Positions 33,143 to 42,913 of a DNA stretch of 64,000 nt are shown piece by piece. Origin of the DNA: HyVt-105 sp049975425 (GTDB lineage Bacteria > Bacteroidota > Bacteroidia > Bacteroidales > VadinHA17); contig JBNGDI010000016.1 of assembly GCA_049975425.1 (NCBI GenBank), positions 7,049 through 71,048 of the forward strand. Direction: 5' to 3'. Each line of letters starts with the position of its first letter. Position 1 is the stretch's first letter. The translations under genes were made by a program, and so were the position numbers. The notes under the pieces are model-generated. The model was not told the DNA's origin. It was given only the letters and a program-made list of their open reading frames with translations, and made no database searches.

Positions 33143-33529
33143 TCATTCCTTCCTGAATAGTTCGGCGATGGCTATTTCCAGGTTATCCATCAGTTCATTG
33201 TCTTTGATCACGTAATCTTCTATGCCTTTTCTGGCAAGTTCGAGCACAATATTCCCGCTGTCCTGCCCCGACAGCATGATTACGGGGATATCCGGTTCTT
33301 TTTCCCTGATCTTTTCATAGATTTCCATGCCGTTCATTACCCGGGCATCGGGCTTCATGAAAAGATAATCGAGAATGATCAGATCGGGTTTTCGGTCAAG
33401 TTGACCCAGACACTCCTCCCCGTACATGAACGTTTCCAGTTCATATGCCTTGTTTTCCAGCCTTTTTCTGACCAGGTTCAGGATGAAGGGATCGTCATCC
33501 ACCACAAAAATCAGCTTGTTGTCTGACAT
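33143..33529 (-). CDS. Single-domain response regulator
   Basis: A 128-residue receiver domain without an output domain. The acidic pocket is FVVDDDP, the phospho-acceptor aspartate is D54 in LIILDYLF, the switch serine is in MLSGQ and the lysine in VIKDN. Such CheY-like proteins act through protein contacts. No histidine kinase is adjacent, so its partner is unknown. Confidence 0.92.
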   Translation of the reverse strand: MSDNKLIFVVDDDPFILNLVRKRLENKAYELETFMYGEECLGQLDRKPDLIILDYLFMKPDARVMNGMEIYEKIREKEPDIPVIMLSGQDSGNIVLELARKGIEDYVIKDNELMDNLEIAIAELFRKE

Positions 33530-33603
33530 GGATTGCGATTGGATTGTGATGAGCCGTTCAAAGTTAGTAAAAATGAATCAATACGTTACGCTTCCGGGAA
33601 AGT

Positions 33604-34884
33604 TCATCCTGCAAACAGGGGGTATTCCGCCATCATTTCGTTAACCTCTTTCTTCACACTCCGGATCAGATCCACATCCTGATAATTCTGAATAACCCTG
33701 TCAATCAGGTCCACAATGGTCACCATATCCTTTTCTTTCAATCCCCGTGTGGTAACGGCCGGGGTTCCCAGGCGCAACCCAGATGTATGCAGGGGCGGAC
33801 GGGAATCGAACGGTACCATGTTCTTGTTCACGGTAATGTCGGCCTGAACCAGGGCATCTTCCACCTGTTTACCGGTAATTTCGGGATATTTGGTTCTCAA
33901 ATCGATCAGCATGGAATGGTTGTCGGTACCACCTGACACCACCTGGTAACCCCGCTCAATAAATTCAGCCGCCATTCTGCGTGCATTCTTCACAACCTGT
34001 TTCTGGTATTCCCTGAACTCGGGCCGGAGGGCTTCGCCGAAAGCCACAGCCTTGGCAGCGATCACATGTTCCAGCGGCCCTCCCTGTGTTCCGGGGAACA
34101 CACCTGAATTCAGGAGGGACGACATTTTCCGCACCACGCCTTTCCGTGTGGTTTTGCCCCATGGGTTCTTAAAATCTTTTCCCACCAGAATAATCCCTCC
34201 CCTCGGGCCACGCAGGGTTTTGTGGGTGGTAGAAGTAACAATATGGGCGTATTTCAACGGGTTATCGAGCAAACCGGCTGCAATGATCCCTGCCGGATGG
34301 GCCATGTCAACCACCAGGACAGCCCCTACCTTATCGGCAATCTCCCTCATGCGGGCATAATCCCATTCGCGCGAATAGGCGGAAGCACCGCCCATAATCA
34401 ATCGTGGTTTTTCCTTCAGAGCCAGTTCCTCCATCATATCGTAATCCACCGTACCGGTGTCTTTCTTTACACCGTATGCTACCGGCCGGTACAGAATACC
34501 CGACAGGTTGACCGGCGAACCATGGGACAGATGGCCGCCATGTGACAGGTCCAGACCCAGAAAAGTATCACCGGGGTTCAGGCAGGTAAGGAATACAGCT
34601 GCATTGGCCTGTGCTCCCGAATGTGGCTGGACATTCACATACTCTGCATCATACAGTTCCTTCAACCGGTCGATGGCCAGCTGCTCGGTCTGGTCAACTA
34701 TTTCGCAGCCACCGTAATACCTGTGTCCGGGATATCCTTCGGCATACTTATTGGTGAGACAGGATCCCATGGCTTCCAGAACCTGGGGGCTCACAAAATT
34801 CTCCGATGCGATCAGTTCGATTCCGTTTTTCTGGCGGTTTTCTTCCTGTTTGATGAGATTGAATACCAGTTCGTCGCGTTTCAT
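33604..34884 (-). CDS. glyA: Serine hydroxymethyltransferase
   Basis: Interconverts serine and glycine with tetrahydrofolate as the one-carbon carrier. At 426 residues it has normal length. It begins with the helix of the family (NRQKNGIELIASENFVSP), contains SGAQANAAV and DLSHGGHLSHG around the substrate and PLP site, and has the PLP-binding lysine in TSTTHKTLRGPRGG near residue 225. The C-terminal segment NTSGLRLGTPAVTTRG appears here as HTSGLRLGTPAVTTRG. A candidate -7 box (TAACTTTA) lies on the minus strand at 34911-34918. Confidence 0.98.
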   Translation of the reverse strand: MKRDELVFNLIKQEENRQKNGIELIASENFVSPQVLEAMGSCLTNKYAEGYPGHRYYGGCEIVDQTEQLAIDRLKELYDAEYVNVQPHSGAQANAAVFLTCLNPGDTFLGLDLSHGGHLSHGSPVNLSGILYRPVAYGVKKDTGTVDYDMMEELALKEKPRLIMGGASAYSREWDYARMREIADKVGAVLVVDMAHPAGIIAAGLLDNPLKYAHIVTSTTHKTLRGPRGGIILVGKDFKNPWGKTTRKGVVRKMSSLLNSGVFPGTQGGPLEHVIAAKAVAFGEALRPEFREYQKQVVKNARRMAAEFIERGYQVVSGGTDNHSMLIDLRTKYPEITGKQVEDALVQADITVNKNMVPFDSRPPLHTSGLRLGTPAVTTRGLKEKDMVTIVDLIDRVIQNYQDVDLIRSVKKEVNEMMAEYPLFAG

Positions 34885-34910
34885 AGATATGAAATTAAGA
34901 TATTATCGGG

Positions 34911-34918
34911 TAAAGTTA
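34911..34918 (-). promoter_or_regulatory. Candidate -7 box for glyA
   Basis: The minus strand reads TAACTTTA, one mismatch from TAnnTTTG, 26 bp upstream of the glyA start. Confidence 0.35.
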
Positions 34919-34964
34919 AAGATTTTGGGGAACTTCCATTCCCTTCAAAAACAGTTGTTCAGCA

Positions 34965-36734
34965 CTATGAGATTTCCATAAGCCATTTTCTGTAAACCGA
35001 GAACATTTTCGATTTGGATATCATGCCCATGTATTTTTCTCCGTCCACTACCGGCAGATTCCATGCCCCCGTTTCATTGAATTTGTGCATTACAACCTCC
35101 ATGGAATCACGCGGGGAAATGGTCTCAGGCGGCAGGATCATCAGGTCGCGCACAAACATGGTTTCATACAGATCGGGATTAAAGATAATATCCCTGATCT
35201 GGTCCATGTGCACAATGCCTTTCAGGTTCCCTTCCCCGTCCACCACGGGGAAGATGTTCCTTCTGGATTTGGAGATCACTTTTACCAGTTCCCCCAGCGA
35301 AACGTCGGGAGAAACGGTTTTCAGGTCTTTCTCAATCACTTCATCAAGCTTCATCAGGGTAAGCACGGCCTGATCCTTGTAATGGGTCAGCAGTTCCCCT
35401 CTTTCTGCCAGACGCCGCGTATAGATGGAATGCGGTTCGAAATACATGATGGTCATGTAGGAAATGGTAGAAGTAATGATCAGCGGGATGAACAATCCGT
35501 ATCCCCCCGTCAGCTCTGCGATAAGGAAGATAGCAGTCAGGGGGGCATGCATAATGCCCGCCATGAGTCCGGCCATACCCACCAGGGCAAAGTTGCTCTC
35601 CGACAGATGGATCAGACCCGTCCCGTTCGCCGCCCGGGCAAACACAAATCCCAGGATCCCGCCGCTGAAGAGCGTGGGAGCAAATATCCCCCCAACTCCT
35701 CCGCTTCCGGTGGTAACCGCCATGGCCACCATTTTAAAAACCACGATCATGCTGAGAAAAAGCAGGAAAAGCCAGTACCGGTCCCTGAACGAAAAAAACA
35801 GGCTCGAGTGCAGGGTTTCCACCGCCTGTCCGCTGAGTATGGATTTCAGGGTTTCATAGCCTTCTCCGTAAAGGGGCGGAAATAGAAAGATCAGCAATCC
35901 CAGTATCATCCCGCCGGTCAGCAACCGTATCCAGGGTTTGTCCATTCTGAAAAAACGGCTTTCCACCTTCATTGTTCCCCAGGTATAGTAATAGGATACC
36001 AGACCACATACCACACCCAGCAAAATATAGAACGGGATATTGTTTAGTTCGAAAGGTTCCTGCAGGGTGTAGTTGAAGATCACATCCCTTCCCAGAAGAA
36101 AATTTGCCACGGTAGCCCCGGTAACGGAAGAGATCAACAGGGGAATAAGCGACGACATGGTAAGGTCGAGCATCAGCACTTCCAGGGCAAACACCACGGC
36201 AGCAATGGGGGCCTTGAAAATCCCTGCAATGGCGGCCGAAGCCCCGCAACCCACCAAAAGGGTCATCGTTTTGTAGTTCAGGCGGAGGATTCTTCCCAGG
36301 TTGCTTCCGATAGCAGATCCGGTCAGTACAATGGGTGCCTCCAGTCCTACCGATCCCCCGAACCCCACGGTAAGGGTACTGGCCACCATGGATGAATAGG
36401 TATTATGCGGGGCCAGGTAGCTGTTTCTCCGGCTTATAGCATAAAGAATGCGGCTGATACCGTGCCCGATCTTATCCCTTACAAAGCGGTTCACAAAAAC
36501 CACCGTCAGAAGGATCCCGATCATGGGGTAGGCAAAATACAGCACGCTGGCACTCTCGATGGAAAGCCAGTTGGTAAGAAGCACACTGGTGTAATGTACC
36601 GTATTTTTCAGCAGGATGGCAGCCAACCCTCCCAGCACCCCGATCACCAGGCTCAGGATGAACACAAACTGACGGTGTGGTATATGCTTCAGCCGCCAGA
36701 CCAGAAACCTGTGGAGAATACGCTCGGCCATCAT
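34965..36734 (-). CDS. ClC-family chloride channel/antiporter with C-terminal CBS pair
   Basis: A 589-residue membrane protein. The ClC core carries GHGISRILYAIS (the GxGIP-like first selectivity loop), GFGGSVGLEAPIVLTG with the gating glutamate, the KAPIAAVVFALEVLMLD helix and GSGGVGGIFAPTLFSGG. The GxEGP motif reads GLEAP here, so its glycine-proline step is altered. A CBS domain pair occupies about residues 450-589 (VDGEGNLKGIVHMDQIR, then VVDGEKYMGMISKSKMF). CBS pairs in ClC proteins often sense adenine nucleotides. The next gene upstream on this strand encodes a close paralogue. Confidence 0.93.
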   Translation of the reverse strand: MMAERILHRFLVWRLKHIPHRQFVFILSLVIGVLGGLAAILLKNTVHYTSVLLTNWLSIESASVLYFAYPMIGILLTVVFVNRFVRDKIGHGISRILYAISRRNSYLAPHNTYSSMVASTLTVGFGGSVGLEAPIVLTGSAIGSNLGRILRLNYKTMTLLVGCGASAAIAGIFKAPIAAVVFALEVLMLDLTMSSLIPLLISSVTGATVANFLLGRDVIFNYTLQEPFELNNIPFYILLGVVCGLVSYYYTWGTMKVESRFFRMDKPWIRLLTGGMILGLLIFLFPPLYGEGYETLKSILSGQAVETLHSSLFFSFRDRYWLFLLFLSMIVVFKMVAMAVTTGSGGVGGIFAPTLFSGGILGFVFARAANGTGLIHLSESNFALVGMAGLMAGIMHAPLTAIFLIAELTGGYGLFIPLIITSTISYMTIMYFEPHSIYTRRLAERGELLTHYKDQAVLTLMKLDEVIEKDLKTVSPDVSLGELVKVISKSRRNIFPVVDGEGNLKGIVHMDQIRDIIFNPDLYETMFVRDLMILPPETISPRDSMEVVMHKFNETGAWNLPVVDGEKYMGMISKSKMFSVYRKWLMEIS

Positions 36735-36803
36735 AACGCAGCAAAAGTAGTATTTTACCGTTAACCGGAAAACTGTATCATGGAAGAAAAACAGGGAAGG
36801 GGC

Positions 36804-38576
36804 TCAGTCATCGGAAAAATCCCTGATGAGTTGCCGGTACCGGCTGAACACATTGGCCCGGGATACAAACCCTACATACTTCCCGTTGTCGATCACAGGA
36901 AGATTGTAATGTTGAGTTGTTTCGAACTTATGAGCTACCTCCTCCATCGATTCTTCAGGATGCACAATGGGTGTGGGCATGAACATGAGGTCGCGCACAT
37001 AGGTATTGTCATACAGTTCTGGGTTGAACACAATGTGCCGGATATCGTTCACAAAAACGATCCCCATCAGGTTATTTTCCTCATCCACCACCGGAAAAAT
37101 GTTCCTCTGTGATCGTGAGATGACCTGCACCAGTTCTCCCAGCGTGGCATCGGGGTGAATGGTGTTGAAATTGGTTTCTATCAGGTGGGCAACCTGCATC
37201 AGGCTGAGCGCCGCCTTGTCCTTATCGTGCGTCATCAGCTCACCTCTCCGGGCAAGCTGTAAGGTATACACCGAATTGGTCTCGAAAATCCTGACAGTGG
37301 CAAACGATATTGTCGCAACGATCATCAGGGGAATAAACAGCTCATACCCTCCTGTTACTTCGGCAATAAGGAATATGGCGGTAAGCGGTGCGTGAATGAT
37401 CCCGCTCAGCATCCCAGCCATTCCCACCAGGGCAAAATTACTTTCCGACACCTGGGCATTGAACAGGTTCAGGATTTTGGCAAAAAACAACCCCGAATTG
37501 GCCCCGAGGAACAGGGTAGGTGCAAAGATCCCTCCTACCCCTCCGGCAGAAAAAGTAAGTGAAGTAGCCGCAGCCTTAAAGAGGATTATAACCAGGAACC
37601 CGATAATAACGGCCGGCAGGCTGTCGTGAAACGAACGATAGAAAGTATTGTCGAACAGGTGGCTATAGTCGCCATTCAGGCTGTTGTTGATGGCCTCGTA
37701 CCCTTCCCCGTAAAGGGAAGGAACCAGGAAAATCAATATTCCGAGACCCAGCCCCCCGAACAATAACCTTTTCATCCAGCTGTTAATCATTTCAAAGCGA
37801 CTGGTTATCAGCATGTACATACGCGTAAAATACACCGACACCAGTCCGGCAAATATTCCCATAATGATAAACCAGGGAACGTCGTTCACCATGAACTTTT
37901 CATGTATATCGAAAGGATACAGCACATTCTGTCCCAGAAAAGCATAGGAGGTAAGTACGGCTGTTACGCTGGAAATCAGCAAAGGGATCAGGGATGCCAT
38001 GGTAAGATCGAGCATGATCACCTCCAGAGAAAATACTATGGCTGCAATGGGGGCCTTGAAAATAGAAGCCATGGCGGCAGTAGAGGCACATCCCAGCAGC
38101 AGGATGATCTGCCTGTAATTCAGGCGGAACAACCTTCCCAGATTGGATCCTATGGCGGCTCCGGTTGCAACCGTAGGACCCTCCAAACCCACCGATCCTC
38201 CGAAACCTACCGTAAGCACACTTGACACGATAGATGAAAACATGTTGTGCCTTTTGATGATCCCGTTATTTCTGGAAATCGAATACAATACAGTGGGAAT
38301 GCCATGCCCCACGGTATCTCTGAGCAGGTACCTCACAAACAGGACCGTAAGAAATATCCCGGCAAGGGGAAAAAGAAAATAAAAATAATTCTGCATATCG
38401 CTGGGGAAATGGGAGATCAGCAATTGCTGAATCCACCGGACCATACTTTTGATGATCACCGCAGCAAGCCCCCCTGCAAAACCAACCACCACACTAAGTA
38501 TCAATATAAACTGGCGGTCGGTAATCCTCCTCAACCGCCACTTGTAGATCCGGGCCCACAGAGATTTGATATCCAT
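36804..38576 (-). CDS. ClC-family chloride channel/antiporter with C-terminal CBS pair (paralogue)
   Basis: A close relative of the following ClC gene, about 590 residues from the chosen start. It has GHGIPTVLYSIS, GFGGSVGLEGPTVATG with the standard GxEGP form, KAPIAAIVFSLEVIMLD and AGGVGGIFAPTLFLG, then a CBS pair in the last 140 residues (VDEENNLMGIVFVNDIR, VIDNGKYVGFVSRANVF). I chose ATG 38576 over 38612 because a perfect -7 box (38584-38591) would lie inside the longer form and because MDIKSLWARIYKWRLRRIT aligns with the sister gene's N-terminus. The two genes are 69 bp apart and probably arose by tandem duplication. Confidence 0.92.
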   Translation of the reverse strand: MDIKSLWARIYKWRLRRITDRQFILILSVVVGFAGGLAAVIIKSMVRWIQQLLISHFPSDMQNYFYFLFPLAGIFLTVLFVRYLLRDTVGHGIPTVLYSISRNNGIIKRHNMFSSIVSSVLTVGFGGSVGLEGPTVATGAAIGSNLGRLFRLNYRQIILLLGCASTAAMASIFKAPIAAIVFSLEVIMLDLTMASLIPLLISSVTAVLTSYAFLGQNVLYPFDIHEKFMVNDVPWFIIMGIFAGLVSVYFTRMYMLITSRFEMINSWMKRLLFGGLGLGILIFLVPSLYGEGYEAINNSLNGDYSHLFDNTFYRSFHDSLPAVIIGFLVIILFKAAATSLTFSAGGVGGIFAPTLFLGANSGLFFAKILNLFNAQVSESNFALVGMAGMLSGIIHAPLTAIFLIAEVTGGYELFIPLMIVATISFATVRIFETNSVYTLQLARRGELMTHDKDKAALSLMQVAHLIETNFNTIHPDATLGELVQVISRSQRNIFPVVDEENNLMGIVFVNDIRHIVFNPELYDNTYVRDLMFMPTPIVHPEESMEEVAHKFETTQHYNLPVIDNGKYVGFVSRANVFSRYRQLIRDFSDD

Positions 38577-38583
38577 GACAAAA

Positions 38584-38591
38584 CAAAAATA
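38584..38591 (-). promoter_or_regulatory. -7 box for the upstream ClC gene
   Basis: The minus strand reads TATTTTTG, a full TAnnTTTG match, 7 bp from the chosen ATG. Transcription would begin at or very near the start codon. Confidence 0.45.
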
Positions 38592-38641
38592 ATACAATCT
38601 TCTATTAACCATAGGAATAGTAGAAGAGATTTATTCTGCAT

Positions 38642-38671
38642 TTTGAAAGCATGAAATATTCGGTAACTTTG
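38642..38671 (+). promoter_or_regulatory. Full Bacteroidota-type promoter before the M16 peptidase pair
   Basis: TTTG at 38642-38645 and TAACTTTG at 38664-38671, spaced by 18 bp: the best complete -33/-7 pair in the window. Its position shows that the ATG at 38651 is not the start of the peptidase and supports the ATG at 38741. Confidence 0.65.
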
Positions 38672-38740
38672 TCTTTCACCTGCAGGCAGAACCTCCGTCA
38701 CAAAGAAGCCGGGAAGAAACTGCCTGCTTCCGGAAACAAT

Positions 38741-40006
38741 ATGATCCGCTTTGAAAAAACCACATTGAGCAATGGGCTGCGGGTGCTGGTGCACCATGAT
38801 CCAGCTTCGCCCCTGGCAGCCGTGAATATTCTGTACGACGTGGGTTCGAGGGACGAAGATCCCGAAAGGACCGGATTTGCCCATTTGTTTGAGCATCTTA
38901 TGTTCGGTGGATCGGTAAACATCCCTTCCTATGATACTCCCCTGCAAAAAGTAGGAGGAGAAAACAATGCTTTTACCAATACCGACATTACCAACTACTA
39001 CCTCACCCTTCCCTCGAACAATCTGGATACAGGCCTGTGGCTTGAATCGGACCGGATGATGGCACTGAATTTCACCGAAAAAAACCTGCAGGTGCAGCGG
39101 CAGGTAGTTATTGAAGAATTCAAACAGAGGTATCTGAACCAGCCATACGGAGATGCCATCCTGCTATTGAGACCACTGGCCTATCAGGTGCATCCGTACC
39201 GGTGGCCCACCATCGGCCGGGAGATCCGTCACATTCAGGAAGCGGAACTGGAAGAAGTCAAGGAATTCTTTTATTCACACTATGCCCCGAACAACGCCAT
39301 TTTGGTAATGGCCGGAAATGTCACGCCCGACAGGGGTTTTGAGAGGGCAGCATTCTGGTTCGGAGACATCGAACGCAGGAAAATCCAACCCAGGAATCTG
39401 GCTGCCGAACCTCCGCAGGAAAAACACCGTCAGCTGACGGTGCACCGGCCCGTTCCATTTGATGCCCTGTATCTGACCTTTCATATGCCTGAAAGATCAC
39501 ATGAAGATTACCACGCCTGCGACCTGATATCCGATATTCTTTCAAACGGGAAATCATCCCGGTTATACCGCTCCCTGGTGATGGAAAAAAAACTTTTCAG
39601 TGACATCAATGCCTATATCACGGGAGAAAGGGATCCCGGACTGTTCATGATAACCGGTAAACTTACCGAAGGCGTTCCTGTAGAAAAGGGGGAAACAGCC
39701 ATACATAACGAACTGGAAAAACTAAGAGAAGAAACGGTCCCTGCCCGTGAACTTGCGAAAGTGAAAAACAAGGTGGAAGCCAACTGGCTTTATGGGGAAA
39801 CAGACATCCTGAACAGGGCCATGAACCTGGCCCTGTTCGAATGGCTGGGAGATGCGGAAATGATCAACAGCGAAACGGAAAAATACCGCCAGGTGACGGC
39901 TGAGCAGATCAAACTGGTTGCCAGAAACCTTTTCCGGATGGAAAACCTTTCCACCCTGTATTACCTCAGGCAGAAAGAACCCCTGAATCACGAGACCAGC
40001 ACATGA
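38741..40006 (+). CDS. M16 family zinc metallopeptidase (catalytic subunit)
   Basis: The 421-residue protein has the inverted zinc motif HxxEH as HLFEH (residues 48-52) within ERTGFAHLFEHLMFGGS, and the downstream glutamate region VVIEEFKQRYLNQPYGD. It starts MIRFEKTTLSNGLRVLVHHD, the family's first strand. ATG 38741 is chosen because a complete promoter overlaps the earlier in-frame ATG at 38651. There is no signal peptide in this form, so it is cytoplasmic or exported by an unusual route. It overlaps the next gene (ATGA), which encodes the non-catalytic partner, so the two probably form a heterodimer as in related M16B systems. Confidence 0.93.
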   Translation: MIRFEKTTLSNGLRVLVHHDPASPLAAVNILYDVGSRDEDPERTGFAHLFEHLMFGGSVNIPSYDTPLQKVGGENNAFTNTDITNYYLTLPSNNLDTGLWLESDRMMALNFTEKNLQVQRQVVIEEFKQRYLNQPYGDAILLLRPLAYQVHPYRWPTIGREIRHIQEAELEEVKEFFYSHYAPNNAILVMAGNVTPDRGFERAAFWFGDIERRKIQPRNLAAEPPQEKHRQLTVHRPVPFDALYLTFHMPERSHEDYHACDLISDILSNGKSSRLYRSLVMEKKLFSDINAYITGERDPGLFMITGKLTEGVPVEKGETAIHNELEKLREETVPARELAKVKNKVEANWLYGETDILNRAMNLALFEWLGDAEMINSETEKYRQVTAEQIKLVARNLFRMENLSTLYYLRQKEPLNHETST

Positions 40007-41289
40007 TCGACAGAAAAAAACCTCCTGCATACGGGATCATCGACAAGATCCGTTTTCCCCTGCACGAACAGGAAATTCTCGGCAACGGACTTCCCATGCA
40101 TAGCATTCAGGGCGGTGTACACGATATTGTCCGGCTGGATTACTCTTTCCCCGCCGGGACCCGGCATGCCACATCACCCCTCACTGCTCTGGCAGCCAAC
40201 CAGTTGCTTCAGGAAGGCACCAGAAAATACCATGCACGGGAATTAGCCGAAAAACTGGACTATTACGGAGCCGTCTGCAAGCCATGGATCACTTCCGATA
40301 CAGCAGGTATTACTGTTTTCACCCTGAGCAAACACCTGATACCGGTAACCGGTCTGGTCCATTCCATGATCACCGAACCCCAGTTCCCTGAAGAAGAACT
40401 TCTCGTTTTTCTACAGAAAAAAAAACAACAGTTTCTGGTGGAAATGGAACGGGTTTCCTACCGGGCCAGGAACCGTTTCATGGAAGTGCTGTTCGGTGAA
40501 AACCACCCGTACGGAAGAACCCTCAGGGAAGATGATTTCCAACTGATCAACCGGGAGGTGCTCATGCATTTCTGGGAAAAAACCTACTCCTCATCCCGGT
40601 CATGGGTGCTGGTTTCAGGGAAACCGGGCCCTTCCCGCCTGAAGGATCTGAAGAAAAAACTGGCCGCTATTCCGTTGCGTACGGAGAAAGATCCTCTCCC
40701 TTCTTTCCCCGATATCGAATCATGCCCGGGCAAAAGGCATGTGATCCCTATGCCCCGGCATATGCAGTCGGCCCTGCGTTTCGGCCGCCTGACCTTTACC
40801 CGCGACCACCACGACTTTCCGGCCATGCTGGTTCTCAACACCATTCTGGGCGGGTATTTCGGATCAAGGCTGATGCGGAATATCCGGGAAGACAAAGGAT
40901 ATACCTACGGCATAGGATCTTTTATTCTGCCCCTGCACAATGCAGGGTACTTTACCATCGTTTCTGAAGTGGGGTCCGAATATACCGCAAACGCCATTGC
41001 AGAAATTTACCGTGAAATGGAAATCCTGCAGCGTGAACCCGTGAGAGATGATGAACTGGACCTTGTACGTAATTACATGATGGGAGACCTGCTTCGCGAA
41101 CTCGACGGACCCTTCTCCACGGCAGAAACATACCGTAATGTGGTAGACGCCGGAATGGATATGTCACATGTGCTGCATATTATGGAAACGATCAAACAAA
41201 TCACCCCCGGTGAGATAAGGGAACTGGCACAAAAATACCTGAGCCCGGAAGACATGAAGGAAGTAATTGCAGGCCGGGCTGATGATTAA
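40003..41289 (+). CDS. M16 family peptidase-like protein (non-catalytic subunit)
   Basis: The 428-residue protein is M16-like but has no HxxEH motif. It keeps the R/Y pair of the substrate-binding subunit in RLMRNIREDKGYTYGIGS near residue 300. Its N-terminal half aligns in pattern with the catalytic partner (DYSFPAGTRHATSPLTALAA). The ATGA overlap with the previous gene fits equal expression of a heterodimer. Substrates of such pairs are short peptides; which ones is unknown. Confidence 0.93.
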   Translation: MIDRKKPPAYGIIDKIRFPLHEQEILGNGLPMHSIQGGVHDIVRLDYSFPAGTRHATSPLTALAANQLLQEGTRKYHARELAEKLDYYGAVCKPWITSDTAGITVFTLSKHLIPVTGLVHSMITEPQFPEEELLVFLQKKKQQFLVEMERVSYRARNRFMEVLFGENHPYGRTLREDDFQLINREVLMHFWEKTYSSSRSWVLVSGKPGPSRLKDLKKKLAAIPLRTEKDPLPSFPDIESCPGKRHVIPMPRHMQSALRFGRLTFTRDHHDFPAMLVLNTILGGYFGSRLMRNIREDKGYTYGIGSFILPLHNAGYFTIVSEVGSEYTANAIAEIYREMEILQREPVRDDELDLVRNYMMGDLLRELDGPFSTAETYRNVVDAGMDMSHVLHIMETIKQITPGEIRELAQKYLSPEDMKEVIAGRADD

Positions 41290-41299
41290 CACACCCAAC

Positions 41300-42817
41300 A
41301 TGAACATCCCGAAACCAACCCTGCTCTGTGTCCTGTTCTTTCTGCCGGCCGTGCTGCCCGTCTGCGCTCAGTTCAGTGATACCATCCCGCAAATAGATTC
41401 TCTCAGTGTGGTGGATACAGCCGGGATGGAAAAACCCTTTATGGTATGGAACCGACTTCCCGGCGCAGAAGGATACATTGTTTTTCATTGGGAACTGCAG
41501 AATAATAACTGGATATGGCATGGTATCGACACCACCTATTCGGAAACAGATACCAGCTACCTGGACCTTGCCGGTTTGCCGGGATCGCAGTCTGAAAATT
41601 ACCGCATCGGAGAACTGAACAGTGATTACGAGGGCGATTTTTCCGGTGCATTCGGTATAATCCATACCACCATTCATGCTGCAGCCGAATTCGATTCCTG
41701 CGAAGGGGCTATCGCCCTGGAATGGAACAAATACAGAGGCTGGCAGGAAGAAATAATCGAATACCGCATTTTTACCTCAGAGAATGGCGGACCGTTTGTT
41801 TATTCTGCCAGCCAGATGCCGGACGATACTACCTGGCTGTTCACCGGGGCCATCGCCTACTCGGAATATTGCTTCCTAATCAGGGCCGTGTCGGAAGAAG
41901 GGCGAACCTCCACATCCAATACGGTATGCGTAACAGCCGACATGCCAAGGCCTCCCGCTTACATCAATGCCGACCAGGCCACCGTGAAAAACAATGAAAC
42001 CATCCTGATATCCTTTCATATTGACCCCCAGGCCGAAACCGAAGAGTACAGGCTGCTGCGACGGCCTGCCGGACAGGCAAATTACGACACCCTGCATGTT
42101 TTTTCGGGCGGAAATCCCGGGTACGTGGAATACACCGATGAGGAGGCAGACCTGGACATGCTTTGGGAATACTGTCTGGCTGCTGTAAATGAATGCGGTA
42201 AAACGGTATGCCTTTCCAATGTTGCCACGAATATCAGCCTGCACAGCAATGCCATTGATTTTTTGGTTCATCTCGTGTGGAATGCCTACCGGGAATGGAA
42301 TGGAGGGGTTGACAGATACGTCATCTTCCGCTCCATCGGCAACGGGCCCTTTCTGGAAATTGGTACTACAAACAGACTGAATAACACATTTACCGACGAT
42401 ATTTCCGGATTCCGAACCCAGGCGGTGCCCGGGCTGTTCTGTTACCGGATAACAGCCATCGAATCTGCCGGCAATCCATACGGTATTAACGGGGAAAGCC
42501 GTTCCAACATTTCCTGCATCGAAATGGAAACAGATATCCGGTTTCCTTCGGCCATCGTTCCCAACAGCGATATTCCCGTAAACAGGGTCTTCAAACCCGT
42601 ATACACCTTTTTCCCCCGCGAATACTATCTGGTGATCTATAACCGCTGGAACAACAAAGTGTTTGAAACCACCAATCCTTCAGAAGGCTGGGACGGCAAT
42701 CCCGGCGGTGGAGCCACTCCTCAGGAAGGGATCTACATTTATTACTGCAAAATCAAAAATATGAACGGAGATGTGGTGGAAAAAACCGGAAAAGTAGCCG
42801 TACTTTTCAGAAAATAG
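41300..42817 (+). CDS. Secreted protein with T9SS type B (gliding-motility-like) C-terminal domain
   Basis: The protein of about 505 residues starts with signal peptide MNIPKPTLLCVLFFLPAVLPVCAQ (ATG 41300; an in-frame ATG at 41282 is also possible). The body has several fibronectin-III-like beta modules (ALEWNKYRGWQEEIIEYRIF, VHLVWNAYREWNGGVDRYVIF) that resemble each other. The last 90 residues (FPSAIVPNSDIP, FFPREYYLVIYNRWNNKVFE, GWDGNPGGGATPQEGIYIYY) match the C-terminal sorting domain of type IX secretion cargo. It is therefore likely a surface or released adhesin-like protein. Position right after the M16 pair may only be shared transcription. Confidence 0.88.
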   Translation: MNIPKPTLLCVLFFLPAVLPVCAQFSDTIPQIDSLSVVDTAGMEKPFMVWNRLPGAEGYIVFHWELQNNNWIWHGIDTTYSETDTSYLDLAGLPGSQSENYRIGELNSDYEGDFSGAFGIIHTTIHAAAEFDSCEGAIALEWNKYRGWQEEIIEYRIFTSENGGPFVYSASQMPDDTTWLFTGAIAYSEYCFLIRAVSEEGRTSTSNTVCVTADMPRPPAYINADQATVKNNETILISFHIDPQAETEEYRLLRRPAGQANYDTLHVFSGGNPGYVEYTDEEADLDMLWEYCLAAVNECGKTVCLSNVATNISLHSNAIDFLVHLVWNAYREWNGGVDRYVIFRSIGNGPFLEIGTTNRLNNTFTDDISGFRTQAVPGLFCYRITAIESAGNPYGINGESRSNISCIEMETDIRFPSAIVPNSDIPVNRVFKPVYTFFPREYYLVIYNRWNNKVFETTNPSEGWDGNPGGGATPQEGIYIYYCKIKNMNGDVVEKTGKVAVLFRK

Positions 42818-42870
42818 TTCCTCCGCCCATACAATCGGTTCCCGGGTTCAGCAGATATGCAAATTAGTTG

Positions 42871-42878
42871 TACCTTTG
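42871..42878 (+). promoter_or_regulatory. -7 box for the spoT-like gene
   Basis: TACCTTTG is a full TAnnTTTG match 35 bp before the chosen start (42914). It overlaps an earlier ATG at 42857, arguing against that start. No clear -33 is seen. Confidence 0.5.
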
Positions 42879-42913
42879 TGTTTTCGGGCATAAAACCAGT
42901 TAATCGTGCGGGA

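Noticed and set aside
38651..38740. Earlier ATG for the M16 catalytic subunit
   Set aside because: A complete -33/-7 promoter overlaps it and the added residues are not family-like.
42857..42913. Earlier ATG for the SpoT-like protein
   Set aside because: A full -7 box at 42871 lies inside it.
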